The translations under genes were made by a program, and so were the position numbers. Of a stretch of 46,755 bases of DNA, positions 7,605 to 15,472 are shown piece by piece. Origin of the DNA: JBBUAX01 sp964409535. Lineage in GTDB: Bacteria; Patescibacteriota; Minisyncoccia; UBA6257; 2-01-FULL-56-20. The notes below the pieces were generated by a model, which was not told the DNA's origin, made no database searches, and worked only from the letters and a program-made list of their open reading frames with translations. The stretch spans positions 1-46,755 of the forward strand of contig CAYPDQ010000005.1 in NCBI GenBank assembly GCA_964409535.1, read 5' to 3'. Position 1 is the first letter of the stretch; each line of letters begins with the position of its first letter.

Positions 7605-10049
7605 ATGTCCATCTCCAAGAAAAGCCCGTCGGCCTGCACTTCCCTTAAGTCGGAATTTGAAAAAGTGAACGCCTCCTACTCGGAAAACGCTCTCAAAATG
7701 ATGCGCAAACGCTACTTGCAGACGGACGATAGGGGCAATCAGGAGTCGCCGGGAGAGATGCTCCACCGCATCGCCCACGCCTTGGCCGCGGTTGAGAAAA
7801 AATACGGCCACGACGACGCATTCGTCGCGAAAACCGAGCGGGAATTCTTCGGAATAATGGCGCGGAAGGAATACACCCCCGCCGGCCGGACGGTGACGAA
7901 CGCCGGCGCGGAGACGCCGATCATCGCGAACTGCATCGTGCTCCCGGTCTTGGATTCAATGGAGGGCATTTTCCAAACCTTGAAGGACGCGGCGCTCTTG
8001 CAGCAAGCCGGTTCCGGACTGGGTTTTGATTTTTCCCATCTGCGTCCGGCGATGACCCCGACCAAAAAGTTCCGCGGCGTTTCTTCCGGACCGGTTTCTT
8101 TCCTTAAGGTATACAATGAAGCATTCGGCATCATCAAGCAGCAGGGCCGCCACGGCGCGAACATGGCGATGATGCAGGTGGATCATCCGGACGTCTTGGA
8201 TTTCATCCGCTCCAAAGAAGTGGAGGGTGAGATCCGCAACTTCAACATCTCGGTCAAAGTGACGGACGAATTTATGCGCCAGGTGATGGAGCGGCCGAAC
8301 GAACAGTGGTACTGCGAATGGAACGGAACGAAGATGAAGCCGCACCGGGTGCTGCGCGCGAAAAACGGCTCGGTCACCGGCGTGGAGGAGGTGGACATAA
8401 CCGCCAAAGAAATTTTCGACGAACTCACGCACTATGCCTGGCTGAACGGCGAACCGGGCATCGTCTTTATAGACGAAGTCAATCGCACCAATCCCCTGCC
8501 GGGCTTGGGGCCGATAGATTGTTCCAACCCGTGCGGAGAACAGTTTCTGCACCACTATGACAACTGCAACCTCGGCTCGGTGAATCTCGCGGTTTTCGTC
8601 AAGGACGGCGAGATGAACTGGGCAGGGCTGCGCCGGGCGGTGAAGACCGCGGTGCGGATGATGGACAACGTGATCGATCTCTTTGACTTTCCGGTGCCGC
8701 AGGTGACGGAACTCGCGCTCAAGAACCGGCGCATCGGCCTGGGCATAATGGGCTTCGCGGATATGCTCTACCAGCTTGGGGTGGGCTACAACTCCCCGGC
8801 GGGCGTGAAGCTCGGCGAAAAAGCGATGAAGGCCGTGACCGACGCCGCTCACGAGATGTCCCAGGAACTGGCCAAAGAAAAAGGCGTTTTCCCGAACTAC
8901 CCCTTGAGCGTCTACCAGAAAACGAAGGCCAAAATGCGCAATGCAGCACTCACCACCGTCGCCCCGACCGGTTCAATTTCCATGATGTTTGACTGCTCCT
9001 CCGGCATTGAGCCGAACTTTGCCCTGGCCTACGTAAAACAAGACAAAGACGGTCATCAGTACCACTATTTCAATCGTTATTTCGAGCGTGCACTCACGCG
9101 CGCCCAGCTCCCGGAGGCCAAAATAAAGGAAGTGAAGGACGAGATCGTGAAGACCGGCAGCATCCAGGGGCTTTCCGACCTCACGGAGGAGCTGCGGCGG
9201 ACGTTCACGGTGGCGATGGACATCTCCGCGGAAGACCATATGAAGATGCAGGCGGCCTTCCAGAGGCACGTGGACAACTCCATCTCCAAGACGATCAACT
9301 TCCCAAATAGCGCAAGCCCCGAGGACGTGGCGAACGGATTCATCTACGCCTGGAAACTGAAGTGCAAGAGCGCGACCGTCTACCGCGACGGCAGCCGGGA
9401 AGTGCAGATATTGAACATCGGCACCGGCGAAGGCATCAAGTCCCCGACCGAGATCGGCAAGCCGGGCACCTTAACTGAAGAAAAGAAACTGGACCTGCCA
9501 GTGGACATCGGCCGGCACGAGGCCAAACGCCGGCCGGAAGTTATGGCGGGGAGAACCTATAAGGTGAAGACCGGCTACGGAACTTTGTACGTGACCGTGA
9601 ATAACGATGAGAATGGAGTGCCGTTCGAGGTCTTTGCGACCATCGGCAAGAGCGGCGGCTTCTTCCAGGAGCAAAGCGAAGGCATCTGCCGGCTCATCTC
9701 TCTCGCCCTCCGCACCGGAGTTAAAGTGGAAGAAGTGATAGATAACTTGAAGGGCATCCGCGGCCCGATGCCGATGATAACCGAAAAGGGGACGGTCTTG
9801 TCGCTCCCGGACGCGATTGGAAGGATTTTGGAAGAGCACGTAGAGATGACGAACGGCGTAAATCCCCTCCTCGCGGAAGCAAAAAGCGAAGTTGCGGACT
9901 TTGAGGCCAAGAACCAGCCGGTTGTTGCGCGCAGGAAATCCCTTGCGGACTTCGGCTTTGCGCCAGGCTGCCCCGATTGCGGCGCGCCGCTCCAGATGGC
10001 GGAGGGCTGCATGAGTTGCAAGAACTGCGGCTTCAGCCGATGTATGTAG
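7605..10049 (+). CDS. nrdJ: Adenosylcobalamin-dependent (class II) ribonucleotide reductase
   Basis: NrdJ reduces ribonucleotides to deoxyribonucleotides with a thiyl radical generated from adenosylcobalamin, and works with or without oxygen. The 814-residue chain has the typical order: an early redox cysteine (C110 in ANCIVLP), the AGSGLGFDFSHLRP segment, the active-site loop NPCGEQ (C310, E312), the APTGSISM motif, and a C-terminal cysteine cluster (CPDCG...CMSCKNCGFSRC) that serves as the zinc-binding/redox tail. No intein is seen. No Shine-Dalgarno sequence precedes the ATG. The intergenic 7464-7604 holds a DnaA-box-like TGTGGACAA and a CCCC/GGGG hairpin (about 7513-7540), but I see no cobalamin riboswitch. 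A clean terminator follows. Confidence 0.96.
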   Translation: MSISKKSPSACTSLKSEFEKVNASYSENALKMMRKRYLQTDDRGNQESPGEMLHRIAHALAAVEKKYGHDDAFVAKTEREFFGIMARKEYTPAGRTVTNAGAETPIIANCIVLPVLDSMEGIFQTLKDAALLQQAGSGLGFDFSHLRPAMTPTKKFRGVSSGPVSFLKVYNEAFGIIKQQGRHGANMAMMQVDHPDVLDFIRSKEVEGEIRNFNISVKVTDEFMRQVMERPNEQWYCEWNGTKMKPHRVLRAKNGSVTGVEEVDITAKEIFDELTHYAWLNGEPGIVFIDEVNRTNPLPGLGPIDCSNPCGEQFLHHYDNCNLGSVNLAVFVKDGEMNWAGLRRAVKTAVRMMDNVIDLFDFPVPQVTELALKNRRIGLGIMGFADMLYQLGVGYNSPAGVKLGEKAMKAVTDAAHEMSQELAKEKGVFPNYPLSVYQKTKAKMRNAALTTVAPTGSISMMFDCSSGIEPNFALAYVKQDKDGHQYHYFNRYFERALTRAQLPEAKIKEVKDEIVKTGSIQGLSDLTEELRRTFTVAMDISAEDHMKMQAAFQRHVDNSISKTINFPNSASPEDVANGFIYAWKLKCKSATVYRDGSREVQILNIGTGEGIKSPTEIGKPGTLTEEKKLDLPVDIGRHEAKRRPEVMAGRTYKVKTGYGTLYVTVNNDENGVPFEVFATIGKSGGFFQEQSEGICRLISLALRTGVKVEEVIDNLKGIRGPMPMITEKGTVLSLPDAIGRILEEHVEMTNGVNPLLAEAKSEVADFEAKNQPVVARRKSLADFGFAPGCPDCGAPLQMAEGCMSCKNCGFSRCM

Positions 10050-10060
10050 ACGGATAATAA

Positions 10061-10092
10061 AAGAACGGTCGCTTGAGGCGGCCGTTCTTTTT
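10061..10092 (+). terminator. Rho-independent terminator of nrdJ
   Basis: A 12-base arm (10061-10072) pairs with 10078-10089 with one G-T pair, around the loop TTGAG, and is followed by a run of T to 10092. It lies 11 bases after the nrdJ stop. Confidence 0.9.
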
Positions 10093-10106
10093 GTCCAAAA
10101 TAACTT

Positions 10107-10250
10107 CTACTTTCCGCTCACTTTCTGCCAAAGCCAGATGACGAGGAGCACCCCCACCGCGAGCCACACAAGCCAGGTAAGGATGCCAAGACCTCCGACC
10201 CAGCCGCCGCCGGTCCAGCCCATCATCGGCCCGTAGCCAAGATTCATCAT
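10107..10250 (-). CDS. Small Gly/Trp-rich single-span membrane protein, 47 aa
   Basis: The product is MMNLGYGPMMGWTGGGWVGG followed by one hydrophobic helix of about 22 residues and a short basic tail. Similar tiny proteins with MMGW/GGGW starts are common in bacteria and archaea, often as electron-transport or stress-related membrane peptides, but I cannot assign a role. Two adjacent ATG codons (10245-10250) could start it. There is no Shine-Dalgarno sequence. The composition and the clean hydrophobic segment make it more than a chance frame. Confidence 0.65.
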   Translation of the reverse strand: MMNLGYGPMMGWTGGGWVGGLGILTWLVWLAVGVLLVIWLWQKVSGK

Positions 10251-10304
10251 ATTCTAGGCGCCGCTTTCTTTTCTTTCGCCCTTTAATTTATTATAGCACT
10301 CTGC

Positions 10305-10310
10305 TATTCT
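10305..10310 (+). promoter_or_regulatory. -10 box (TATTCT) close to the 10318 start codon
   Basis: TATTCT ends 7 bases before the ATG at 10318, the spacing expected for a leaderless transcript. A weak AGGA lies between them, so a conventional ribosome site cannot be excluded. The -35 is poor (TTTAAT at 10282-10287). Confidence 0.4.
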
Positions 10311-10317
10311 GTAGGAA

Positions 10318-10578
10318 ATGGCGATAATTGAACAAATCCCGGTGCCGGACGAGGCGGCGGAAAACGAAAGCGCGAAGGAAGAATTGTTCTACGGCAAGTA
10401 TTCCTTGACTGAAAGCGAGAAAGACGAGATCCGGCGCAAAGCCGAAGCGGAAGGCCGCGACCCGGAAGAGGCGGTAAAAGCGGAGGAAGCAAGGATGGCG
10501 GCCGCCACCGCCCGCCTGCGGGAACAACAGGCGGAAGAAGCCGTAAAGCGTCTGAAACGCGACTTCCAGAAGCCCTAA
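10318..10578 (+). CDS. Charged coiled-coil hypothetical protein, 86 aa
   Basis: Unknown function. The sequence is strongly charged and rich in Ala, Glu and Lys, with long predicted helices from about residue 28 onward (SLTESEKDEIRRKAEAEGRD and EEARMAAATARLREQQAEEA). It has no cysteine, signal peptide or membrane span. It is convergent with the next gene and the two stop codons overlap by two bases (TAA at 10576-10578 and TAG at 10575-10577 on the other strand). Confidence 0.65.
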   Translation: MAIIEQIPVPDEAAENESAKEELFYGKYSLTESEKDEIRRKAEAEGRDPEEAVKAEEARMAAATARLREQQAEEAVKRLKRDFQKP

Positions 10579-10988
10579 TTCTGTCCGGGCCTGCCCCGGT
10601 GCAAACCGCGAGTTTCCCGTTCCGCCTCGCTTTCCAAAACCTCTTCTACCATTTTCGCGGTCTCCTCGTCGCTCGCCTCTCTAACTTCCAAATCCGGCGC
10701 CTCCCGGTCCGGCTTCAGGTTCAGTTTGATCGTCTCCCGCAGGGCCTCCTTCCGCAAGATGTCTTCTAAGTTGCGGGTTTCCGGGTCGGAATTCGGCAGA
10801 CCAAGTTCAACCAAAAAATCCTGCAACTCCTTGGCCGCTTTGTTCGCTTTATCTGTATCCCCTTTCCTTAGGGCCTCTTCCTTTTCCGCCTGCTTCCTGC
10901 GCCAGAACTCAACCATACGCTCGGTTCTCTCGTCCCGGGGCAGATATTCCGGTCCTATTCTTTCTCCGCCCGCCTTGAATTTCTCCAT
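10575..10988 (-). CDS. Soluble helical hypothetical protein, 137 aa
   Basis: Unknown function. The protein is charged and predicted mostly helical, with an Arg/Glu-rich N-terminal third (RDERTERMVEFWRRKQAEKE) and a KAAKELQDFLVELGLPNSD turn in the middle. It has no membrane segment. It follows the 205-residue anchored protein by five bases on the same strand, so it is probably the last gene of the ABC-transporter operon, although no functional link is visible. Confidence 0.65.
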   Translation of the reverse strand: MEKFKAGGERIGPEYLPRDERTERMVEFWRRKQAEKEEALRKGDTDKANKAAKELQDFLVELGLPNSDPETRNLEDILRKEALRETIKLNLKPDREAPDLEVREASDEETAKMVEEVLESEAERETRGLHRGRPGQN

Positions 10989-10993
10989 TGGCT

Positions 10994-11611
10994 TTATTCT
11001 ACCCCCACGAACAAACTCAAAGCAATCTGGTCCAGAATGCCGTCAAGGTCAAATGCTTCGCGTTCTTTTTCGCACTCGGTCTTCTGCGACTCGCCGTAGT
11101 TGCCGCACTGCACCGCGCGGGTGCTAAAAGTGAAAACGGCTGTTTTTCCATCCCGCGGAAAAGCGTAGGCGTAGAGGGTGTAGATGCTCCCGGCCGCGCC
11201 CTCAACTATTTTGGTTCTGCAATAAATTCTCCCCTCCACCGTCCGTTTCTCGGTTTTCCCGGCCCGAGCCCACTCCTCCCCCGCTTCGGTGCAGGAAAAC
11301 GGCTCGTTCAAGATCTGGATCTGCGGCGGCCAGTCCCAGGCCTGAATATATTTTGCCGCGAGTTCCCGCGGGTAGCGGAAGGATATTTTTCTTTCCTCGT
11401 CCGTAAAAATTTCCCAAAGATCGGTCACCGCCGGGCACAGCGCGAATTCGCAATTTGGCCCGGTCCGCCCGACGTAGGAACCGTCCGGGCAGAGTTTGGC
11501 TTCCAAGGTGCACGCAGTTCCCGCAATTCGGCTGTTCAAATAGTAAGCGGCGGCTCCGCCTAAAAACAAAATAACTATTGCAGCAAGGATGGTTTTCTTC
11601 CGGTTCACCAT
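10994..11611 (-). CDS. Membrane-anchored protein with Cys-rich CPDGSYVGRTGPNC motif
   Basis: The N-terminus (MVNRKKTILAAIVILFLGGAAAYYL) is one membrane anchor or uncleaved signal. It is followed by a short cysteine module, ACTLEAKLCPDGSYVGRTGPNCEFALCP (about 33-60), which occurs in many CPR extracellular proteins. The remaining 140 residues form an unrecognised domain with further cysteines and aromatic residues. It probably faces the outside. The gene lies four bases after the ABC ATPase gene, so it may be an accessory of that transporter, but it is too short and unlike known solute-binding proteins. Confidence 0.7.
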   Translation of the reverse strand: MVNRKKTILAAIVILFLGGAAAYYLNSRIAGTACTLEAKLCPDGSYVGRTGPNCEFALCPAVTDLWEIFTDEERKISFRYPRELAAKYIQAWDWPPQIQILNEPFSCTEAGEEWARAGKTEKRTVEGRIYCRTKIVEGAAGSIYTLYAYAFPRDGKTAVFTFSTRAVQCGNYGESQKTECEKEREAFDLDGILDQIALSLFVGVE

Positions 11612-11615
11612 AGAT

Positions 11616-12353
11616 CTACGGCTTTATCATTTTATAAAGTTCGTCTTCCAGGCGGAAGAATTCTTGGGAGCGTTTATTCCGCGGACGAGGCAGCGGGTTC
11701 ACTAAGATCTTCTCTATCCTCCCCGGCCGCGGCGTGAGTACCGCGATCCTGTCCGCAAGCTCTAACGCTTCTTGAATAAGGTGGGTTACCATAACGATGG
11801 TTTGACGGGTTTCTTTCCAGATGCGCAGAAATTCTTTGCGAAGCTCCTCCGCGGTGAAGGAATCGATCTCGGAAAACGGCTCGTCCATAAAAACGACCTT
11901 GGGATCGGTGGCCAGTGCCCGGCCGATGCCCGCACGCTGTCTCATCCCTCCGGAGAGCTCCCTGGGAAAAGAGCTGGCGAAGCGCTCCAGGCCCAGCCGC
12001 TTAAGCTCTCTTTCCGTCCGTTCCCTTACGGTTTCTTCCGGCGCGTGCCGCGCCCGGAGGCCGATCGCGATATTTTCGGATACGCTAAGCCACGGAAAAA
12101 GCGCGAATTGCTGGAATACGAAACCGAAGCCGGACGGCGCAACCCCGCCGTATTCGACTTTTCCGCCATATTCCGGCTCAAGGCCGCTCATGATGCGAAG
12201 GAGCGTTGACTTTCCGGAACCGGAGGGCCCCAAGATCACGAAAAATTCTCCCGCAGCCACTTCCAAGTCAACGCTCCCCAGCGCATGAAATCCCCGGCCG
12301 CTGCCTTCGTCAAAAGTTTTGGAAACGTGTTTTAAGGCGAGCACCGGATCCAT
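11616..12353 (-). CDS. ABC transporter ATP-binding protein, SsuB/TauB-like
   Basis: This is the nucleotide-binding subunit of an importer of the nitrate/sulfonate/taurine class. The 245 residues contain Walker A GPSGSGKST, the Q-loop (FVFQQFALFPWLS), the signature LSGGMRQR, Walker B VVFMDEPFSEID and the H-loop (VTHLIQEALELADRI). It partners with the permease encoded 23 bp upstream. No periplasmic-type binding protein is present in the window, so the substrate is unknown. The family also includes thiamine-precursor and other importers. Confidence 0.92.
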   Translation of the reverse strand: MDPVLALKHVSKTFDEGSGRGFHALGSVDLEVAAGEFFVILGPSGSGKSTLLRIMSGLEPEYGGKVEYGGVAPSGFGFVFQQFALFPWLSVSENIAIGLRARHAPEETVRERTERELKRLGLERFASSFPRELSGGMRQRAGIGRALATDPKVVFMDEPFSEIDSFTAEELRKEFLRIWKETRQTIVMVTHLIQEALELADRIAVLTPRPGRIEKILVNPLPRPRNKRSQEFFRLEDELYKMIKP

Positions 12354-12376
12354 ATCAAAGTTTAAATTTCTTCATA

Positions 12377-13105
12377 TCATTCTTCCATCAAGCGATGGCT
12401 CCGCTCCAGAAGCGGCAGCCAGATCAATTTATTGACGCTGAATATGAAGAGAAGCAGTCCGATTATTCCAAAGGCGGTTATAAAAGCGTTCTGGGAGTAG
12501 AAAGAGAAAAAACTGCCCAGACCGGTTTTGGTTGCCACAATTATTTCGGTTGCGACCAGCGCCTCCCAACCCTCGCCGAGACCGATGATCGAACCGGTGA
12601 TAAGACCGGGCAAACTTATCGGCCAAAGAAAGCGGCGAACATAATCAAATCCCTTGAGCCCGGCGACGGCCGCCGCTTCTTCCCAGTCCTTGCGCATCAG
12701 TTTCAAGGAGCTTATGAGCGAAAAGAAGATCGGCCAGATGACGGTCAAGACCAAAAACACGATGACCGTTCCCGCGGACGCCCCCCAAAAGTAGACCGCA
12801 AGCGGCAGGGCCGCAAAGGTCGGAAAGCTTTGCAAGACGTCAAAAACAGGAAGCGCAACGATGGCTCGCCGGCCTCGATAGAACAATATCGCGCTTACCC
12901 AGGCAAGCACGGCCGCGATCGCGTACGCGACAAGCAATCTCCAAAAAGAAACGGCGAAATCGCCGAAGAGTTCCGCGGTGCTGATTTGGGCATACCGCGA
13001 AAAGAGCAGGAAAAAAAGAAAGGGGGCAAAAACCACGCCGATGGTTATCAAAAGGTGCAGCCGCGAACGGTAGACAATGTGTCTTTGTTTTTTCACCAAG
13101 ACCAT
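12377..13105 (-). CDS. ABC transporter permease, SsuC/TauC-like (BPD_transp_1)
   Basis: The 242-residue membrane protein has six predicted helices and the EAA loop (EEAAAVAGLKGFDYVRRFLWPISLPGLITGSIIGLGEGWEALV) that docks on the ATPase. The start MVLVKKQRH at 13103-13105 is preferred; a frame further upstream adds MGPFCVSCCI. A TATAAT overlaps this ATG (13104-13109 on the minus strand), so the true start could be further downstream or transcription may come from the zinc-protein gene. It forms an operon with the ATPase gene. Confidence 0.9.
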   Translation of the reverse strand: MVLVKKQRHIVYRSRLHLLITIGVVFAPFLFFLLFSRYAQISTAELFGDFAVSFWRLLVAYAIAAVLAWVSAILFYRGRRAIVALPVFDVLQSFPTFAALPLAVYFWGASAGTVIVFLVLTVIWPIFFSLISSLKLMRKDWEEAAAVAGLKGFDYVRRFLWPISLPGLITGSIIGLGEGWEALVATEIIVATKTGLGSFFSFYSQNAFITAFGIIGLLLFIFSVNKLIWLPLLERSHRLMEE

Positions 13106-13121
13106 TATACAACAGCTAACG

Positions 13122-13159
13122 CAGAAAGGCCCCACCGTACTAAGCGTGTTGCCTTTCTG
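13122..13159. repeat. Inverted repeat between the zinc protein and the permease
   Basis: CAGAAAGGC (13122-13130) and GCCTTTCTG (13151-13159) are perfect complements across 20 bases. It lies in the 69-bp gap after the small zinc-protein gene. It could attenuate read-through into the ABC genes, but there is no T tail. Confidence 0.4.
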
Positions 13160-13174
13160 GCAGGGCCGCTTGAC

Positions 13175-13390
13175 CTAATCCGCGTCGGCGTAGGCGCACT
13201 CGTTGGAGCAGTAGACCGCGACTTGCGCCGGAGGGATGGGATTCCCGCACTCTTCCCGCGCGCACTTCCTGCCCTTGGGGTGGCCCGCCGGGAGCCAGCC
13301 CTTGTCGCGGCAGGTGGTGCACCCCCAACCGCCGCACTCATCGCACTGAACTGCACTGGCCGGATAGTTCTTGTCTTTCGGAATATCCAT
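13175..13390 (-). CDS. Small multi-cysteine zinc-binding protein, 71 aa
   Basis: The 71 residues contain two cysteine clusters: CDECGGWGCTTC (DnaJ-like CxxCxGxG spacing) and CAREECGNPIPPAQVAVYCSNEC (zinc-ribbon-like). It is likely to bind one or two zinc ions. No DNA-binding or enzymatic domain is recognisable. A strong AAGGAGG Shine-Dalgarno sequence lies 5-6 bases ahead of the ATG, which is unusual among the genes of this window and supports the start. A possible promoter with a perfect TTGACA is at 13415-13443. Confidence 0.75.
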   Translation of the reverse strand: MDIPKDKNYPASAVQCDECGGWGCTTCRDKGWLPAGHPKGRKCAREECGNPIPPAQVAVYCSNECAYADAD

Positions 13391-13414
13391 ACACCCTCCT
13401 TCCGAGCTAAAAGG

Positions 13415-13443
13415 ATGGTGCCACCTCTATGGCACTTTGTCAA
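13415..13443 (-). promoter_or_regulatory. Possible promoter with inverted repeat in its spacer
   Basis: On the minus strand a perfect TTGACA (13438-13443) lies 17 bases from a poor -10 (CACCAT, 13415-13420). The inverted repeat GTGCCA-N6-TGGCAC (13418-13435) fills the spacer, as expected for a repressor site. The weak -10 keeps confidence low. Confidence 0.4.
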
Positions 13444-13474
13444 CTTGGCCTACACCGAGCTTGTCGAAGTGCTC

Positions 13475-13549
13475 CCCCGCCATTGGCGGGGCTGTGCGAG
13501 CGAACACCCTCACTTTCAAAAAATGAGTTCGTATCTAGTTTTATGGCTC
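13475..13549 (+). repeat. Diverged third copy of the recombinase-flanking repeat
   Basis: It aligns with 18257-18331 in the same orientation with four mismatches in 75 bases. The last 34 bases are identical. It includes the CCCCGCC/GGCGGGG hairpin and ends in TATGGCTC, like the tRNA-proximal copy. The region 13391-13617 holds no gene; upstream of the repeat is an ACCGAGCTTGTCGAAGTG word known to me as frequent in CPR genomes. Confidence 0.8.
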
Positions 13550-13617
13550 GCCCTGCTTGATGACTTTCGAAAGTTTGATTGCCTGCCCACCGAAGCTCGG
13601 CGCAGGGGCAGAGCTTT

Positions 13618-13929
13618 TCACCCCTTGTCCTGCTTTTCACGATATTCAAGCAGTTTCTCTGCCGGCGAAATGCCTCCAATGATTTTGTGCGGAAAATAAT
13701 TCCAAGCATCATTTACAAGCTCAAGCACATTTTGCAATTCCGCCGCTCCCTGACCAGTATCAAACATGGCAATAATATCGGTTAAGCTATCCTGTCCGTC
13801 CTCGTTATAAATAATCTCCTTAATATCATCCAACCCAAAATCGCTTTTGGTTTCTTTAAGCATATCCAAAAGCTCTTTTTCAATTTCCATGCGTCTTTGT
13901 AAAATTTGCGCCTTGCTTTCTATTTCCAT
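13618..13929 (-). CDS. Hypothetical protein, 103 aa, island-borne
   Basis: Unknown function. The soluble 103-residue protein starts with a charged helix (ESKAQILQRRMEIEKELLDMLKE) and ends with NDAWNYFPHKIIGGISPAEKLLEYREK. This ending resembles short CPR proteins and the end of some plasmid-borne SEC-C/pRiA4b-like proteins in my memory, but I cannot name the family with confidence. Codon use and AT content match the island rather than the backbone. Confidence 0.65.
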   Translation of the reverse strand: MEIESKAQILQRRMEIEKELLDMLKETKSDFGLDDIKEIIYNEDGQDSLTDIIAMFDTGQGAAELQNVLELVNDAWNYFPHKIIGGISPAEKLLEYREKQDKG

Positions 13930-14012
13930 AGTTTAAGAATTTGCCTGCCCCGTAGCCCGCCGTAGGCGATGGTTCGGGGAAACGATGGTGCGTGGTGTTT
14001 TTGGGTTTCAAC

Positions 14013-14046
14013 AACATTCCAACATTCTGCAGAATGTTGGAATGTT
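14013..14046. repeat. 34-bp perfect palindrome at the broken end of radC
   Basis: Both halves are perfect reverse complements around CTGCAG, and each half contains two AACATTC words. It begins four bases after the premature radC stop (14050). There is no T tail on either side, so a terminator is doubtful. It may be a recombination or protein-binding site where radC was cut. Confidence 0.7.
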
Positions 14047-14049
14047 CAT

Positions 14050-14568
14050 TCACGGGTGATTGTGAGCTACAATAACCTGCGCGGCTAAATGGCGAACTGC
14101 CGGCTCAAAAACTTCTCGAGGATGAACGAGGTTGGCATTGAGAGAACCAACCGAAATAATCTCACGCTTTATTTCTTGATTCCGCGCATCCAAAAAGAAA
14201 ATCACAAAATGCTCTTTTTTATTGTCGCGGATATCTCTGAGCTGTTCCCAAACATCTTGAGGCGAAAGCAATAAAACTGATTGCTTATTCTGCAGAAGCC
14301 GGCGGCCCAGCTCAAAACAAGCCACAATCTCACATGCCTTAGCCGAACCTAATCCGAAAGTGTTTTTAAGCTCTTTTACCGATGCCCTTGCGAGACCATC
14401 GCCACTGAATTTTTTGAGAATTTTATTCGCCAACTCAACTACATTTACGCCCTCACTACCGGTCCGTAAAAGAATTGCCAAAAGTTCAGAATCCGAAAGC
14501 CGCTCGGGGCCGTATTTCTCAAGTTTTTCTCGCGGCCTATCCGATTTTGGCAAGTCCTTGATTTTCAT
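14050..14568 (-). pseudogene. radC: RadC/JAB-domain protein truncated in its JAMM motif
   Basis: RadC-family proteins combine a UvrC-like HhH region with a JAB1/MPN metalloprotease-like domain. They are common on mobile elements. This 172-residue product has an intact N-terminal part (MKIKDLPKSDRPREKLEKYGPERLSDSELLAILLRTG) and the middle region. It stops right after VIVAHNHP, so it lacks the S-G-D-x-x-P-S-x-x-D half of the metal-binding motif and about 50 further residues. A perfect palindrome follows directly. It is therefore probably inactive as a JAMM enzyme. It is the last gene of the leftward AbiE set. Confidence 0.8.
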
Positions 14569-14583
14569 TTTTGATGTTTTGGG

Positions 14584-14778
14584 CTATTTTCTCTCCCGCA
14601 TAACTTCTTCACGGTCGGCTTCGTTGCCGATAAGCCGTAGATAAAATTCGCACCCATCGACTCCGAGGGCCCCGCATTTGCAGTAAGTCATGCTTTTGTG
14701 CGTATTCCAGTAAATCTCATCCCCGCAATGAGTGCATTTGTAATGGGTTTCTTTTTTCGGTTTTGATTTTGTTGCCAT
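14584..14778 (-). CDS. Small zinc-ribbon protein, 64 aa
   Basis: The protein has a zinc-ribbon pattern, CTHCGDEIYWNTHKSMTYCKCGALGVDGC, between a Lys-rich N-terminus and a helical C-terminus. It probably binds zinc, perhaps with nucleic acid; no specific family is claimed. The ATG lies one base after the AbiEii stop codon, so it appears to be part of the same transcript as the toxin-antitoxin genes. Confidence 0.7.
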   Translation of the reverse strand: MATKSKPKKETHYKCTHCGDEIYWNTHKSMTYCKCGALGVDGCEFYLRLIGNEADREEVMRERK

Positions 14779-14779
14779 A

Positions 14780-15472
14780 TTATTTTTCGCTTTCCCAGCG
14801 CGCTTTCAATAAAAAAATTGTTTCTTCGCGAAGTTTAGCTCTTGCCCAATCTTTTTGGCTTTCAGTTAAGAAACCTCCTAAGCCGACTAAAATGTTGCGA
14901 TTATCCATTTTTTCTAATTGATTGGCGGTCGCTTGTAAAATCTCTTTAAAGGACTTGCCCGAGCGTTGTTCAACAATTTCTTTATTTATCTGCCAGTTGT
15001 TCTTAAGGAAAAACCATATATCATAGACATCGCGGCTGGTCTTGCCGACCCGCTCATGCATAGCCATAAGTTTATGGGCAAACATATCTTCTCGAATCAT
15101 CACAAGCATGGAAATACCAAGCAAGGTTTTAAGATCATAGTGGGAGCCGAATTTTCGGCGATTAACTTCGATCTTAATGTTTTGCGACTTCGTATCCGAA
15201 ATGATATTTACCAGATTGAACCTTTTAATTCGAGAATCAACAATTTTTCCATGGCTAGCCGCAATTTTATGGATTTTTTCAAATACCGTTTGTTCTTTGG
15301 TTTCGTCCAACAGATCAAAATCAAGGTCAACAGAATCTCTGCTTAGGCCGTAAAACAAAAGCGCAGCTGTTCCGCCCTTAAATCCCAAATAGGGCGCAAT
15401 CGTGGTATCGGAATAAATATCCTTCAAAATTTGAAGTAATATGTTTTTGTGTTTTGAATAATCCAATGTCAT
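14780..15472 (-). CDS. AbiEii-type nucleotidyltransferase toxin
   Basis: AbiEii toxins are DNA polymerase-beta-fold nucleotidyltransferases (MNT superfamily, DUF1814). Characterised relatives block growth by modifying tRNA, and the pair can abort phage infection. The 230-residue protein shows the signature GGTAALLFYGLSRDSVDLDFD: GGT at 33-35 and catalytic Asp at 49 and 51. It also has IKIEVNRR and the later LMAMHERVGKTSRDVYDIWFFL. Its ATG overlaps the end of the antitoxin gene by four bases, typical of coupled pairs. The gene is AT-rich like the rest of the island. Confidence 0.9.
   Translation of the reverse strand: MTLDYSKHKNILLQILKDIYSDTTIAPYLGFKGGTAALLFYGLSRDSVDLDFDLLDETKEQTVFEKIHKIAASHGKIVDSRIKRFNLVNIISDTKSQNIKIEVNRRKFGSHYDLKTLLGISMLVMIREDMFAHKLMAMHERVGKTSRDVYDIWFFLKNNWQINKEIVEQRSGKSFKEILQATANQLEKMDNRNILVGLGGFLTESQKDWARAKLREETIFLLKARWESEK

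Noticed and set aside
13440..13712. Leftward 90-codon frame ending in IKLDTNSFFESEGVRS-like residues.
   Set aside because: It is the antisense translation of the diverged repeat copy and overlaps the end of the 13618-13929 gene; nothing supports it as a gene.
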